Source: an uncultured Pseudomonadota bacterium (GTDB lineage Bacteria > Pseudomonadota > Gammaproteobacteria > Burkholderiales > Burkholderiaceae). From it: a stretch of DNA of 22,846 nucleotides. Of this stretch, positions 7,346 to 14,765 are shown piece by piece; the stretch's first letter is position 1; each line of letters starts with the position of its first letter. Position numbers and translations under genes: made by a program. Under the pieces are notes generated by a model. The model was not told the DNA's origin and ran no database searches. It saw nothing but the letters and a program-made list of their open reading frames with translations. The stretch covers positions 1-22,846 of the forward strand of contig CAMLIZ010000064.1 in the NCBI GenBank assembly GCA_946480245.1, read 5' to 3'.

Positions 7346-8290
7346 TCAGCGGTCGATATCTTCGCCGGGCGCTGCCGGCACGGTGGACAGGTCGAGATCC
7401 AGTCCTGCAGGCGAAGGCGGGCGGTTCACGCTCAGCTGCGTGAAGACGGCCGTACTGTCATAGGAGCTCGCGCTGCGCGGCGGCGCGTCGCGCTGGATCA
7501 CCGAGCTTTCGCTGCTTTGTTCGTCGATCGGCAGCAGCACATCCACCTGTGACGGCGGCGCATCGCCCAGCTGCTGCAGCTCTCGGGTGAGCCAGTAGAG
7601 GAACAGCAGCTCCTCGTATGCCGGCAGCGCGAAGCGCTCGTCCTCGCTGCCGCGACGAAACAGCAGCGACTCGATCACCGCCATCGCATCCAGCGGTGAG
7701 GCCCAGGCGCGCTGCACCTCGACCAGCGCCTGCGGATAGGTCTCCAGCGTGCGGTCGCTTTCCGCGTCGGCCTGCCACTGCGGCGCCAGCGCGTTGAAGC
7801 GCAGATTGAAGCGCTCGCGCGTGCGCTCGTAGGCGGCCTGGTCGGCGCGCTTGCGGTAGATCTGCATCAGCCGCAGGTACGGCAGCGGGCTGGTGCCGCC
7901 CGTGCCGCGCAAGTGCTCCAGCAACAGATCGATCGCCGCCTCATCCTGGCCCAGCACGAGCAGGAACTGCGCTTGTTGGTCGATGTCGATGTGCTCCTCG
8001 ATCGACATGCCGTGCACGGCCGGCGCGGCACGCGGCTGTGCGGCCGTGACGATGGCGATCGTGGATTCGCCAGAGGCCGCATCCGGCGGCAGCAGGGGCA
8101 GCGACAGCGGTGCAGGCGGGGGTTGGGGGCTGACAGCGGGCGCCTGCTGGCGCCGCAGGCGCCAAGCGAGCCAGCCTACGGCAAGGACCAGCAGCAGCAC
8201 CAGGCCCAACAGCCATGGCACCATCGCAGCGGCCTGTTGCGCATCGGCCGGCGGCAGTGCAACAGCGAATGGCAAGACAGCGTGGCGCAT
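7346..8290 (-). CDS. FimV C-terminal-like membrane protein of unknown function
   Basis: 314 residues. An N-terminal hydrophobic segment (about 23-44, MVPWLLGLVLLLVLAVGWLAW) is followed by RLRRQQ and a Pro-rich linker to about 70, so the protein is anchored with a large cytoplasmic part. Residues 97-165 (SIEEHIDIDQQAQFLLVLGQDEAAIDLLLEHLRG, then PLPYLRLMQIYRKRADQAAYERTRERFN) resemble the FimV C-terminal helical, TPR-like domain of pilus and polarity hub proteins. The LysM and long acidic repeats of true FimV are missing. The start is ATG at 8290, giving the anchor directly at the N-terminus; the Shine-Dalgarno is weak. It converges with the aminotransferase gene (13-bp gap) and is divergent from the crotonase gene. 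The function is unknown. Confidence 0.72.
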   Translation of the reverse strand: MRHAVLPFAVALPPADAQQAAAMVPWLLGLVLLLVLAVGWLAWRLRRQQAPAVSPQPPPAPLSLPLLPPDAASGESTIAIVTAAQPRAAPAVHGMSIEEHIDIDQQAQFLLVLGQDEAAIDLLLEHLRGTGGTSPLPYLRLMQIYRKRADQAAYERTRERFNLRFNALAPQWQADAESDRTLETYPQALVEVQRAWASPLDAMAVIESLLFRRGSEDERFALPAYEELLFLYWLTRELQQLGDAPPSQVDVLLPIDEQSSESSVIQRDAPPRSASSYDSTAVFTQLSVNRPPSPAGLDLDLSTVPAAPGEDIDR

Positions 8291-8444
8291 GCGTGGCGAA
8301 CGGTTCCGCGAGGCGGCGAAAACGAAGCGGGTCGACTCTAGCACGCAGGTCCTTCGCCGCCGCCTGCGCCGGGCGCCGGCAGCGCTCGGTGGGGCGCCCT
8401 GCGTGACACAATCCGCGCCGTTCCCACTGCCGGGTTTGACGGTG

Positions 8445-9224
8445 ATGCCCTCCGAGCTGCTGACCCAACGCAACGGCGCCACGCTGGTGCTGACGCTGAG
8501 CGACCCCGCCACCCGCAACACGCTGTCGCCGCAGGCCTCTGCCGCCGGTGTGGAAGCCCTCAGCGTGGCCGAGTCCGAGGCCGAGGTGCGGTGCGTGGTG
8601 CTGCGCGGCGACGGTTGGCATTTCTGCTCCGGCGGCAACCTGCAAAGGCTGGCCCATACGCGCACCGTAGGGCAGGAGGCACAGCGGGAGTCGATCGAGC
8701 ACTTCCACGGCTTCGTCGAGGCCCTGCGCACCTTCCCGAAGCCCGTGATCGCCGCGGTGGAGGGCTATGCCGCCGGCGGGGGCTTCTCGCTTGCGCTGGC
8801 GTGCGACCTGATCGTGGCGGCAGAGGATGCGAAGTTCGTGATGTCCTATGCCAAGGTGGGGCTGTCGCCCGACGGCGGCAGCACCTGGCACCTGGCGCGG
8901 CAGTTGCCCCGGGCCCTGGTGCTGCAGATGATGTGGCTGGCCGAGGCACTGACACCCCAGCAGCTGCAGCAGCACGGGCTCGTCAACGCGATCGCCCCCG
9001 CGGGCCAGGCGCTGGCGCAGGCGCTGCGCCTGGGCGAACGGCTGGCCGCGATGTCGCCCGACGCGATCGCCAGCGCCAAGGAGCTGGTGAACGCGGCCCG
9101 CACGCGGGGCTTGCGCGAACAGCTCGACGCCGAGCGCGAGCATTTCGTCGGCAACCTGTTCGGTGCCAACGGTGCCGAAGGCCTGCAGGCCTTCTTCGAC
9201 AAGCGCTCGCCGCAGTTTCGCTAG
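8445..9224 (+). CDS. Enoyl-CoA hydratase/isomerase family protein (PaaG-like, oxepin-CoA hydrolase 'alternative' type)
   Basis: 259 residues, crotonase superfamily. The oxyanion-hole elements are clear: HFCSGGNL (about 59-66) and GYAAGGGFSLALACDLIVA (107-125). The two glutamates of classical enoyl-CoA hydratase are not there: the positions after GGG and in SYAKVGL carry non-acidic residues. Instead D143 in LSPDGGSTW is kept, as in PaaG-type isomerases, which use a single aspartate for double-bond shifts. The overall text (KFVMSYAKVGLSPDGGS) resembles proteins named oxepin-CoA hydrolase, alternative type, in Burkholderiales. I infer a ring-opening or isomerising step in aromatic or unusual acyl-CoA breakdown. 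The start at 8445 has only a weak Shine-Dalgarno. The stop lies in a CTAG shared with the convergent gene. Confidence 0.82.
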   Translation: MPSELLTQRNGATLVLTLSDPATRNTLSPQASAAGVEALSVAESEAEVRCVVLRGDGWHFCSGGNLQRLAHTRTVGQEAQRESIEHFHGFVEALRTFPKPVIAAVEGYAAGGGFSLALACDLIVAAEDAKFVMSYAKVGLSPDGGSTWHLARQLPRALVLQMMWLAEALTPQQLQQHGLVNAIAPAGQALAQALRLGERLAAMSPDAIASAKELVNAARTRGLREQLDAEREHFVGNLFGANGAEGLQAFFDKRSPQFR

Positions 9225-9979
9225 GCGTCGTAGCCGGGGTACACGCGGTCCAGGCGGCGCAGCAGCCCGGGCCAGATCAGCGCACCGCCCAGGCCCCGGG
9301 TGACTTGCGCCGCCTGCTGCCTGGCAGTGGCGATGATCTGCGGATGCACATGCGTCAGCGGCACGCCGCCGGCCATCGCCCTTACCTGGATGGTGCACAC
9401 CGCCTCGAACAGGTACATCGCCTGGAACGCGTCGGCCACCGTGGCGCCCACCGTGAGCAGGCCGTGGTTACGCAGCATCAGGAAGTTGTTGTCGCCCAGG
9501 TCCTTCACCAGGCGTGGCTTCTCGTCGTCGCGCAGCGCCACGCCTTCGTAGTCGTGATAGCCCAGGCTGCTCAGCACGAAGATCGACTGCTGCGACAGCG
9601 GCAGCACGCCCTCCTTCTGCGCCGACACGGCGATGCCGTTCAGCGTGTGCGTGTGCAGCACGCATTCGACGTCATGGCGGGCCGCATGCACCGCGCTGTG
9701 GATCGTGAAGCCGGCCGGGTTCACCGGATACGGCGAGTCCTCGAGCTTGTTGCCCTGCATGTCCACCTTGACCAGGCTGGACGCCGTGATCTCCTCGAAC
9801 ATGAAGCCATACGGGTTGATGAGGAACTGGTCGTGCGTGCCGGGCACCCGCGCGCTGATGTGGGTGAACACGAGGTCGTCCCACTTGAACAGTGCCACCA
9901 GCCGATAGGCGGCGGCCAGATCCACGCGCGTGCGCCACTCCTCAGAGCTCACTTCGTGCTGTCGACTGCGGGTTTCCAT
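9221..9979 (-). CDS. Class II aldolase/adducin family protein
   Basis: 252 residues. Family blocks: DLVFTHISARVPG (35-47), INPYGFMFEEITASSLVKVD (54-73), VLHTHT with zinc ligands H109 and H111, and NHGLLTVG with H172. The acidic residue that precedes the first helix in fuculose-1-phosphate aldolase (Glu73 there) is not evident; the local text is YPVNPAGFTIHSAVH. Bacterial proteins of this adducin-like group are mostly uncharacterised, so aldol cleavage is not assured. Decarboxylase or epimerase chemistry on the same metal site is possible. The start codon is ATG at 9979. It is divergent from the Crp/Fnr gene with 96 bp between and shares its stop region with the crotonase gene. Confidence 0.88.
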   Translation of the reverse strand: METRSRQHEVSSEEWRTRVDLAAAYRLVALFKWDDLVFTHISARVPGTHDQFLINPYGFMFEEITASSLVKVDMQGNKLEDSPYPVNPAGFTIHSAVHAARHDVECVLHTHTLNGIAVSAQKEGVLPLSQQSIFVLSSLGYHDYEGVALRDDEKPRLVKDLGDNNFLMLRNHGLLTVGATVADAFQAMYLFEAVCTIQVRAMAGGVPLTHVHPQIIATARQQAAQVTRGLGGALIWPGLLRRLDRVYPGYDA

Positions 9980-10030
9980 GCCGTGCTCCTTGGGTTGCGG
10001 TGCGTCAAGGCACCGGTGGACTCATGGACA

Positions 10031-10044
10031 ATAGGTGCGCCTAT
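10031..10044. promoter_or_regulatory. Short inverted repeat between aldolase and Crp/Fnr-type genes
   Basis: ATAGG at 10031-10035 and CCTAT at 10040-10044 form 5-bp arms around TGCG, 31 bp before the regulator's start. It does not match the FNR (TTGAT-N4-ATCAA) or CRP consensus. The symmetric site in a divergent promoter region next to a regulator gene suggests autoregulation, but the arms are short. Confidence 0.3.
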
Positions 10045-10075
10045 GGTGATGCAGCTGTCACGTCAGGGACAAGAC

Positions 10076-10780
10076 ATGAATATGCCCGTTCTTACAATGG
10101 ACGAGCGGTCCAACATCGAGTCCGGCTCGTGGTTTTCCAAGCTTTCGCAACCCCTTCGCAATGCGATCCTGTCGCGCGCCATCGTGCGCCGCCTGCAGGA
10201 CGGGCAACTGCTTGCCACGCGCGGAGCGCAGCCGGAGGAATGGTGCGCGGTGGCCAAGGGCGCGGTGCGCATCAGCACGGTGTCGCTGTCGGGCAAGCAG
10301 ATCACATTGACGTATGCGGAGCCGGGCACGTGGTTCGGCGACATCGCGCTGTTCGACGGGTTGCCGCGCACGCACGATGCCGATGCGCATGGCGACACCA
10401 CGCTGCTGGTGGTGCGCAAGGCCGACTTCCGCGAGCTGCTCGCGCAGCACACCGAACTGTACGAAGCGCTGCTACGGCTGAACTGCCGCCGCTTGCGCAT
10501 GATGTACAACGTGTTCGAGGATCTCAACACCAAGCCGCTGGCCGCGCGCCTGGCCAAGCAGATCCTGCTGCTGGCGCGCAGCTACGGCATCGCGCAGGGC
10601 GAGGAGATCCGCATCGGCCTGCAGCTCGCGCAGGAGGATCTGGCCCAGTTGCTCGGCGCGTCGCGCCAGCGGGTGAACCAGGAGCTCAAGGGCTTCGAGC
10701 GCGAAGGCGCAGTGCGCGTGGAGCCGGCACGGTTGGTGGTTTTGTCGCGCGAGAAGCTCATGCACATCGCCGAAGGCTAG
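10076..10780 (+). CDS. Crp/Fnr-family transcriptional regulator
   Basis: 234 residues. The cyclic-nucleotide-binding-like beta-roll spans about 20-130, with GSWFSKLSQPLRNAIL at the start and the PGTWFGDIALFDGLPRTHDADA block that corresponds to the ligand loop of CRP. The dimerisation helix is about 131-158, and the helix-turn-helix is about 186-206 (QEDLAQLLGASRQRVNQELK). The N-terminal cysteine cluster of FNR is missing, so no Fe-S oxygen sensor is expected. The start at 10076 is chosen for AGGGA about 7 nt upstream; an in-frame ATG at 10043 would add 11 residues and lies inside the inverted repeat. It precedes the kinase and dehydrogenase genes by 39 bp and may control them and the divergent aldolase gene; the effector is unknown. 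Confidence 0.9.
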   Translation: MNMPVLTMDERSNIESGSWFSKLSQPLRNAILSRAIVRRLQDGQLLATRGAQPEEWCAVAKGAVRISTVSLSGKQITLTYAEPGTWFGDIALFDGLPRTHDADAHGDTTLLVVRKADFRELLAQHTELYEALLRLNCRRLRMMYNVFEDLNTKPLAARLAKQILLLARSYGIAQGEEIRIGLQLAQEDLAQLLGASRQRVNQELKGFEREGAVRVEPARLVVLSREKLMHIAEG

Positions 10781-10819
10781 GCCACGCCGCCTTCGGTCAC
10801 GGCGCAGACTGAAGGAACG

Positions 10820-11899
10820 ATGGACGCCTACACAGGAACCAAGCCGGTCGCCGAAGCGCATGCCTTCGACGTGGGTGCGCTCGAACGCTACCTCACCGAA
10901 CACCTGGCCGGCTTTGCGGGTCCGCTGCAGGTGGAGCAGTTCAAGGGCGGTCAGTCCAATCCGACCTACAAGCTCTCCGCCCGGAATGCCGCGTACGTGA
11001 TGCGCGCCAAGCCGGGACCGGTGGCCAAGCTGCTGCCTTCGGCGCACGCCATTGAGCGCGAGTACCGCGTGATGGGCGCGCTGAAGGACACGCCGGTGCC
11101 GGTGCCCGCCATGCACCTGCTGTGCGAGGACGAGTCGGTGATCGGCCGCGCGTTCTACATCATGGAGTTCGTGCAGGGCCGCGTGCTGTGGGACCAGGCG
11201 CTGCCCGGCATGACGCCCGCGCAGCGCGGCGCCATCTACGACGAGATGAACCGCGTGATCGCCGCGCTGCACAGCGTGGATGTGCAGCGCCAGGGCCTGG
11301 CCGATTACGGCAAGCCGGGCAACTACTTCGAGCGCCAGACCGCGCGCTGGACCAAACAGTACCAGGCCTCGATCACCGAACCGATCGAGGCGATGGACCG
11401 GCTGATCGAATGGCTGCCAGCGCACATACCGCCCAGTGCGCGCGACGCGTCCGAAGTGGCCGTGGTGCACGGCGACTTCCGCCTCGACAACCTCGTGTTC
11501 CACCCCACCGAGCCGCGCGTGCTGGCGGTGCTGGACTGGGAGCTGTCCACGCTCGGGCATCCGCTGGCCGACTTCAGCTACCACTGCATGTCCTGGCACA
11601 TCCCTCATGCGATGAGCCGCGGCATCGGCGGGCTCGATCTTGCCGCGCTGGGCATCCCGTCCGAGCAGGATTACCTGCGACGCTATTGCGAGCGCACCGG
11701 GCGCGCCGACCCGGATGCGCTGGCCGCCGACTGGAACTTCTACCTCGCCTACAACCTGTTCCGCATCGCCGGCATCCTGCAGGGCATCGCGAAGCGCGTG
11801 GTGGACGGCACCGCCTCCAGCGCACAGGCCCGACAGGCCGGCGCCGGCGCCAGACCGCTGGCCGAGATGGGATGGCAATTCGCGCAAGCCGCGCGCTGA
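10820..11899 (+). CDS. Phosphotransferase (APH fold), ACAD10/11 kinase-domain-like
   Basis: 359 residues, aminoglycoside-phosphotransferase/choline-kinase fold. [12 protein letters not shown] (41-52) is the glycine-rich loop typical of the ACAD10/11 kinase domain, and K64 in VMRAKPGP is the likely ATP-binding lysine. HGDFRLDN (217-224) is the catalytic loop with D219 and N224, and [17 protein letters not shown] carries the metal-binding D239. GAAGGAAC before the ATG is a good Shine-Dalgarno. In levulinate degraders LvaA phosphorylates 4-hydroxyacyl-CoA, and in animals the same domain is fused to an acyl-CoA dehydrogenase. The dehydrogenase gene follows after 17 bp, so a 4-hydroxyacyl-CoA kinase role is my preferred inference. 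Antibiotic resistance is unlikely. A weak hairpin (arms CGCCG/CGGCG, 10785-10804) lies just upstream. Confidence 0.88.
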   Translation: MDAYTGTKPVAEAHAFDVGALERYLTEHLAGFAGPLQVEQFKGGQSNPTYKLSARNAAYVMRAKPGPVAKLLPSAHAIEREYRVMGALKDTPVPVPAMHLLCEDESVIGRAFYIMEFVQGRVLWDQALPGMTPAQRGAIYDEMNRVIAALHSVDVQRQGLADYGKPGNYFERQTARWTKQYQASITEPIEAMDRLIEWLPAHIPPSARDASEVAVVHGDFRLDNLVFHPTEPRVLAVLDWELSTLGHPLADFSYHCMSWHIPHAMSRGIGGLDLAALGIPSEQDYLRRYCERTGRADPDALAADWNFYLAYNLFRIAGILQGIAKRVVDGTASSAQARQAGAGARPLAEMGWQFAQAAR

Positions 11900-11916
11900 C
11901 TCCGCAAAGGATCACC

Positions 11917-13131
<1,215 letters not shown>

Positions 13132-13152
13132 CGCTCCTGCCCAGCCGCTGCA

Positions 13153-13172
13153 GCCGCCCTCAGCCGGGCGGC
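13153..13172. terminator. Bidirectional hairpin between convergent genes
   Basis: GCCGCCC at 13153-13159 pairs perfectly with GGGCGGC at 13166-13172 around a 6-nt loop that contains the stop codon of the minus-strand gene. It lies 21 bp after the dehydrogenase stop. No T-tract follows on either strand, so termination is plausible but unproven. Confidence 0.4.
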
Positions 13173-13873
13173 GCAGTGCGCTCGCCGGTCCACTGCGAGG
13201 GCTCGGTGCTCGCCAGCGCGTTCTCGGCGAAGCTGCGCGCCACGCGCCGCGCTTCAAGCAACGCAGTGTCGAACAGCACAGCCACTTGCGTCAGGCGCTC
13301 GGTGGTGGGCTCGGGCAGTGCCAGCCGCAAGGTGAGCCGGCCGCGCTGCAGGATCAGCACGAAAGGATCCTCGGGGCCCAACCAGCTGCCGCGGGCTTCC
13401 TGCAACTGCACGGTGAGGGGCCCTTCGAGCCACTGCGCTACCCACTGAGGCGACGAGCCCACGGCGCCGAAGCTGTCGCGCAGCATCTTCAGCTCGGCGG
13501 CCGGCAGCTTCGGAAACAGGACCAGCCAACGCATTTCCTCGGGCGTTTCGGTGTCCACCCGGGTCTGCAGCTCTTCGGTGAACTCCTCGAACACCGTGCG
13601 CTCCATGCTCTCCATCAGCGGCCGCGCGAGCACGAGCATCTGCAGTTCGGTCTCGCCCACGTCGCCACGCAAGCGCAGTTCCATGCCCTGGATGTAGCTG
13701 CGTTGCGACGGGCCCCACTCGAGGCGCCAGCGCTGCGCCGGCCCTTCCACCACGAAGCCGTTGTGCTCGCGCGTGCGCTTGAACTCGAACTGGCGCGTCT
13801 CCGCCCATTGCTGCGCGCCTTTCCAGTCGGCGGCGGTGCCAGGGGAAAACCAACGCTTGAAGGTGTTCAGCAT
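13160..13873 (-). CDS. Conserved-looking hypothetical protein, 237 aa
   Basis: I do not recognise a family. The protein is soluble, with no signal peptide or membrane helix. It begins MLNTFKRWFSPG and is rich in Trp, Glu and Arg, with alternating beta-like stretches (FVVEGPAQRWRLEWGPSQRSYIQGMELRLRG, VLILQRGRLTLRLALPEP). This suggests two similar beta-sheet units separated by a helical segment at about 100-150 (RPLMESMERTVFEEFTEELQTRVDT). The ATG at 13873 is preferred over an upstream one at 13972 because the longer frame would run through the start of the divergent GST gene. The gene has the same codon bias as its neighbours, which supports it being real. The function is unknown. Confidence 0.72.
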   Translation of the reverse strand: MLNTFKRWFSPGTAADWKGAQQWAETRQFEFKRTREHNGFVVEGPAQRWRLEWGPSQRSYIQGMELRLRGDVGETELQMLVLARPLMESMERTVFEEFTEELQTRVDTETPEEMRWLVLFPKLPAAELKMLRDSFGAVGSSPQWVAQWLEGPLTVQLQEARGSWLGPEDPFVLILQRGRLTLRLALPEPTTERLTQVAVLFDTALLEARRVARSFAENALASTEPSQWTGERTAPPG

Positions 13874-13931
13874 GAACGGCCTATAGTCGCTTGTCGCGCT
13901 GCAAGGCGCCGAGGAAGCAGGAAAGTCACCG

Positions 13932-14624
13932 ATGATCGACTTGTACTCGTGGGCCACGCCCAACGGCCACAAGGTTCACATCATGCTCGAAGAATGCGGG
14001 CTGCCGTACCGGGTGCACCCGGTGGACATCGGCGCCGGCGAGCAGTTTGCGGCGGATTTTCTGCGCATCAGCCCGAACAACAAAATACCGGCCATCGTCG
14101 ATCCCGACGGGCCCGACGGGCAGCCAATATCGATGTTCGAGTCCGGGGCTATCCTGCTATATCTGGCGGGCAAGACCGGCAAGTTCCTGCCGGCCGACAC
14201 CCGAGGCAAATACCAGGCGCTGCAGTGGCTGATGTTCCAGATGGGCAGCGTGGGCCCGATGCTGGGGCAGGCGCATCACTTCCGCGTCTATGCGCCCGAG
14301 AAGCTGCCCTACGCGATCGAGCGCTACACCAACGAGGCGCGGCGCCTGTACGGCGTGATGGACCGCCAGCTGGCGCGCTCGAAGTACATCGCCGGCCCGC
14401 AATACACGGTTGCCGACATCGCCATCTTCCCGTGGCTGCGCTCCTGGAAGAACCAGGGCATTGCCTGGAACGACTTCCCTCACCTCAAGGGCTGGTTCGA
14501 CGAGGTCGGCGGCCGACCCGCGGTGGAGCGCGGCGTGCAGATCCTGGCGGACCGCCGCAAGCCGCTGGTGGACGAGCGGGCACGCCAAATGCTCTTTGGC
14601 GACGAGCAGTACAAGAGGCACTGA
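13932..14624 (+). CDS. Glutathione S-transferase family protein (YfcG/Nu type)
   Basis: 230 residues. The thioredoxin-like N-domain opens MIDLYSWATPNGHKVHIMLEE; TPNG (9-12) is the Nu-class motif that replaces the usual catalytic Ser/Cys/Tyr. NNKIPAIVDPDG contains the cis-Pro, and FESGAILLYLA (69-79) carries the glutathione gamma-Glu contact (E70, S71). The alpha-helical C-domain has the conserved YTVADIAIFPW capping motif. E. coli YfcG binds glutathione disulfide and acts as a disulfide-bond reductase, which is the best guess here. AGGAAAG about 7 nt before the ATG fixes the start. It is divergent from the 237-aa unknown gene and 48 bp before tRNA-Arg. Confidence 0.9.
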   Translation: MIDLYSWATPNGHKVHIMLEECGLPYRVHPVDIGAGEQFAADFLRISPNNKIPAIVDPDGPDGQPISMFESGAILLYLAGKTGKFLPADTRGKYQALQWLMFQMGSVGPMLGQAHHFRVYAPEKLPYAIERYTNEARRLYGVMDRQLARSKYIAGPQYTVADIAIFPWLRSWKNQGIAWNDFPHLKGWFDEVGGRPAVERGVQILADRRKPLVDERARQMLFGDEQYKRH

Positions 14625-14655
14625 ACGCCTTCCCTCGGCCGGCTGCGCCGCACCG

Positions 14656-14661
14656 GATAAT
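14656..14661 (+). promoter_or_regulatory. Probable -10 element for tRNA-Arg
   Basis: GATAAT lies 11 bp before the mature tRNA 5' end, the expected place for a sigma-70 -10 box (5 of 6 to consensus). The -35 region is poor (TTCCCT at 14630 with a 20-bp gap is the best I see). The same promoter could also drive the kinase gene behind the tRNA. Confidence 0.4.
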
Positions 14662-14672
14662 GGCAGCGTGTT

Positions 14673-14749
14673 CTGCCCGTAGCTCAACTGGATAGAGCAG
14701 CTGCCTTCTAAGCAGCAGGTCGGGGGTTCGAGTCCCTCCGGGCAGGCCA
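14673..14749 (+). tRNA. tRNA-Arg, anticodon TCT
   Basis: A full 77-nt cloverleaf can be drawn by hand. The acceptor stem is CTGCCCG with CGGGCAG, the D-stem GCTC/GAGC and the anticodon stem GCTGC/GCAGC. The loop CTTCTAA puts TCT in the anticodon, which reads AGA and AGG. The T-arm is GGGGG-TTCGAGT-CCCTC, followed by discriminator G and an encoded CCA. The codons it reads are rare in this GC-rich DNA. Confidence 0.96.
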
Positions 14750-14765
14750 TTTCAGCGAGGTACGT

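Noticed and set aside
10031..10044. FNR or CRP binding site
   Set aside because: The dyad ATAGG-N4-CCTAT differs from both consensus sequences; it is reported only as a generic inverted repeat.
10820..11899. Aminoglycoside resistance gene
   Set aside because: The APH fold is present, but the N-terminal GGQSNPTY loop and the adjacent dehydrogenase place it with ACAD10/11-type kinases rather than resistance enzymes.
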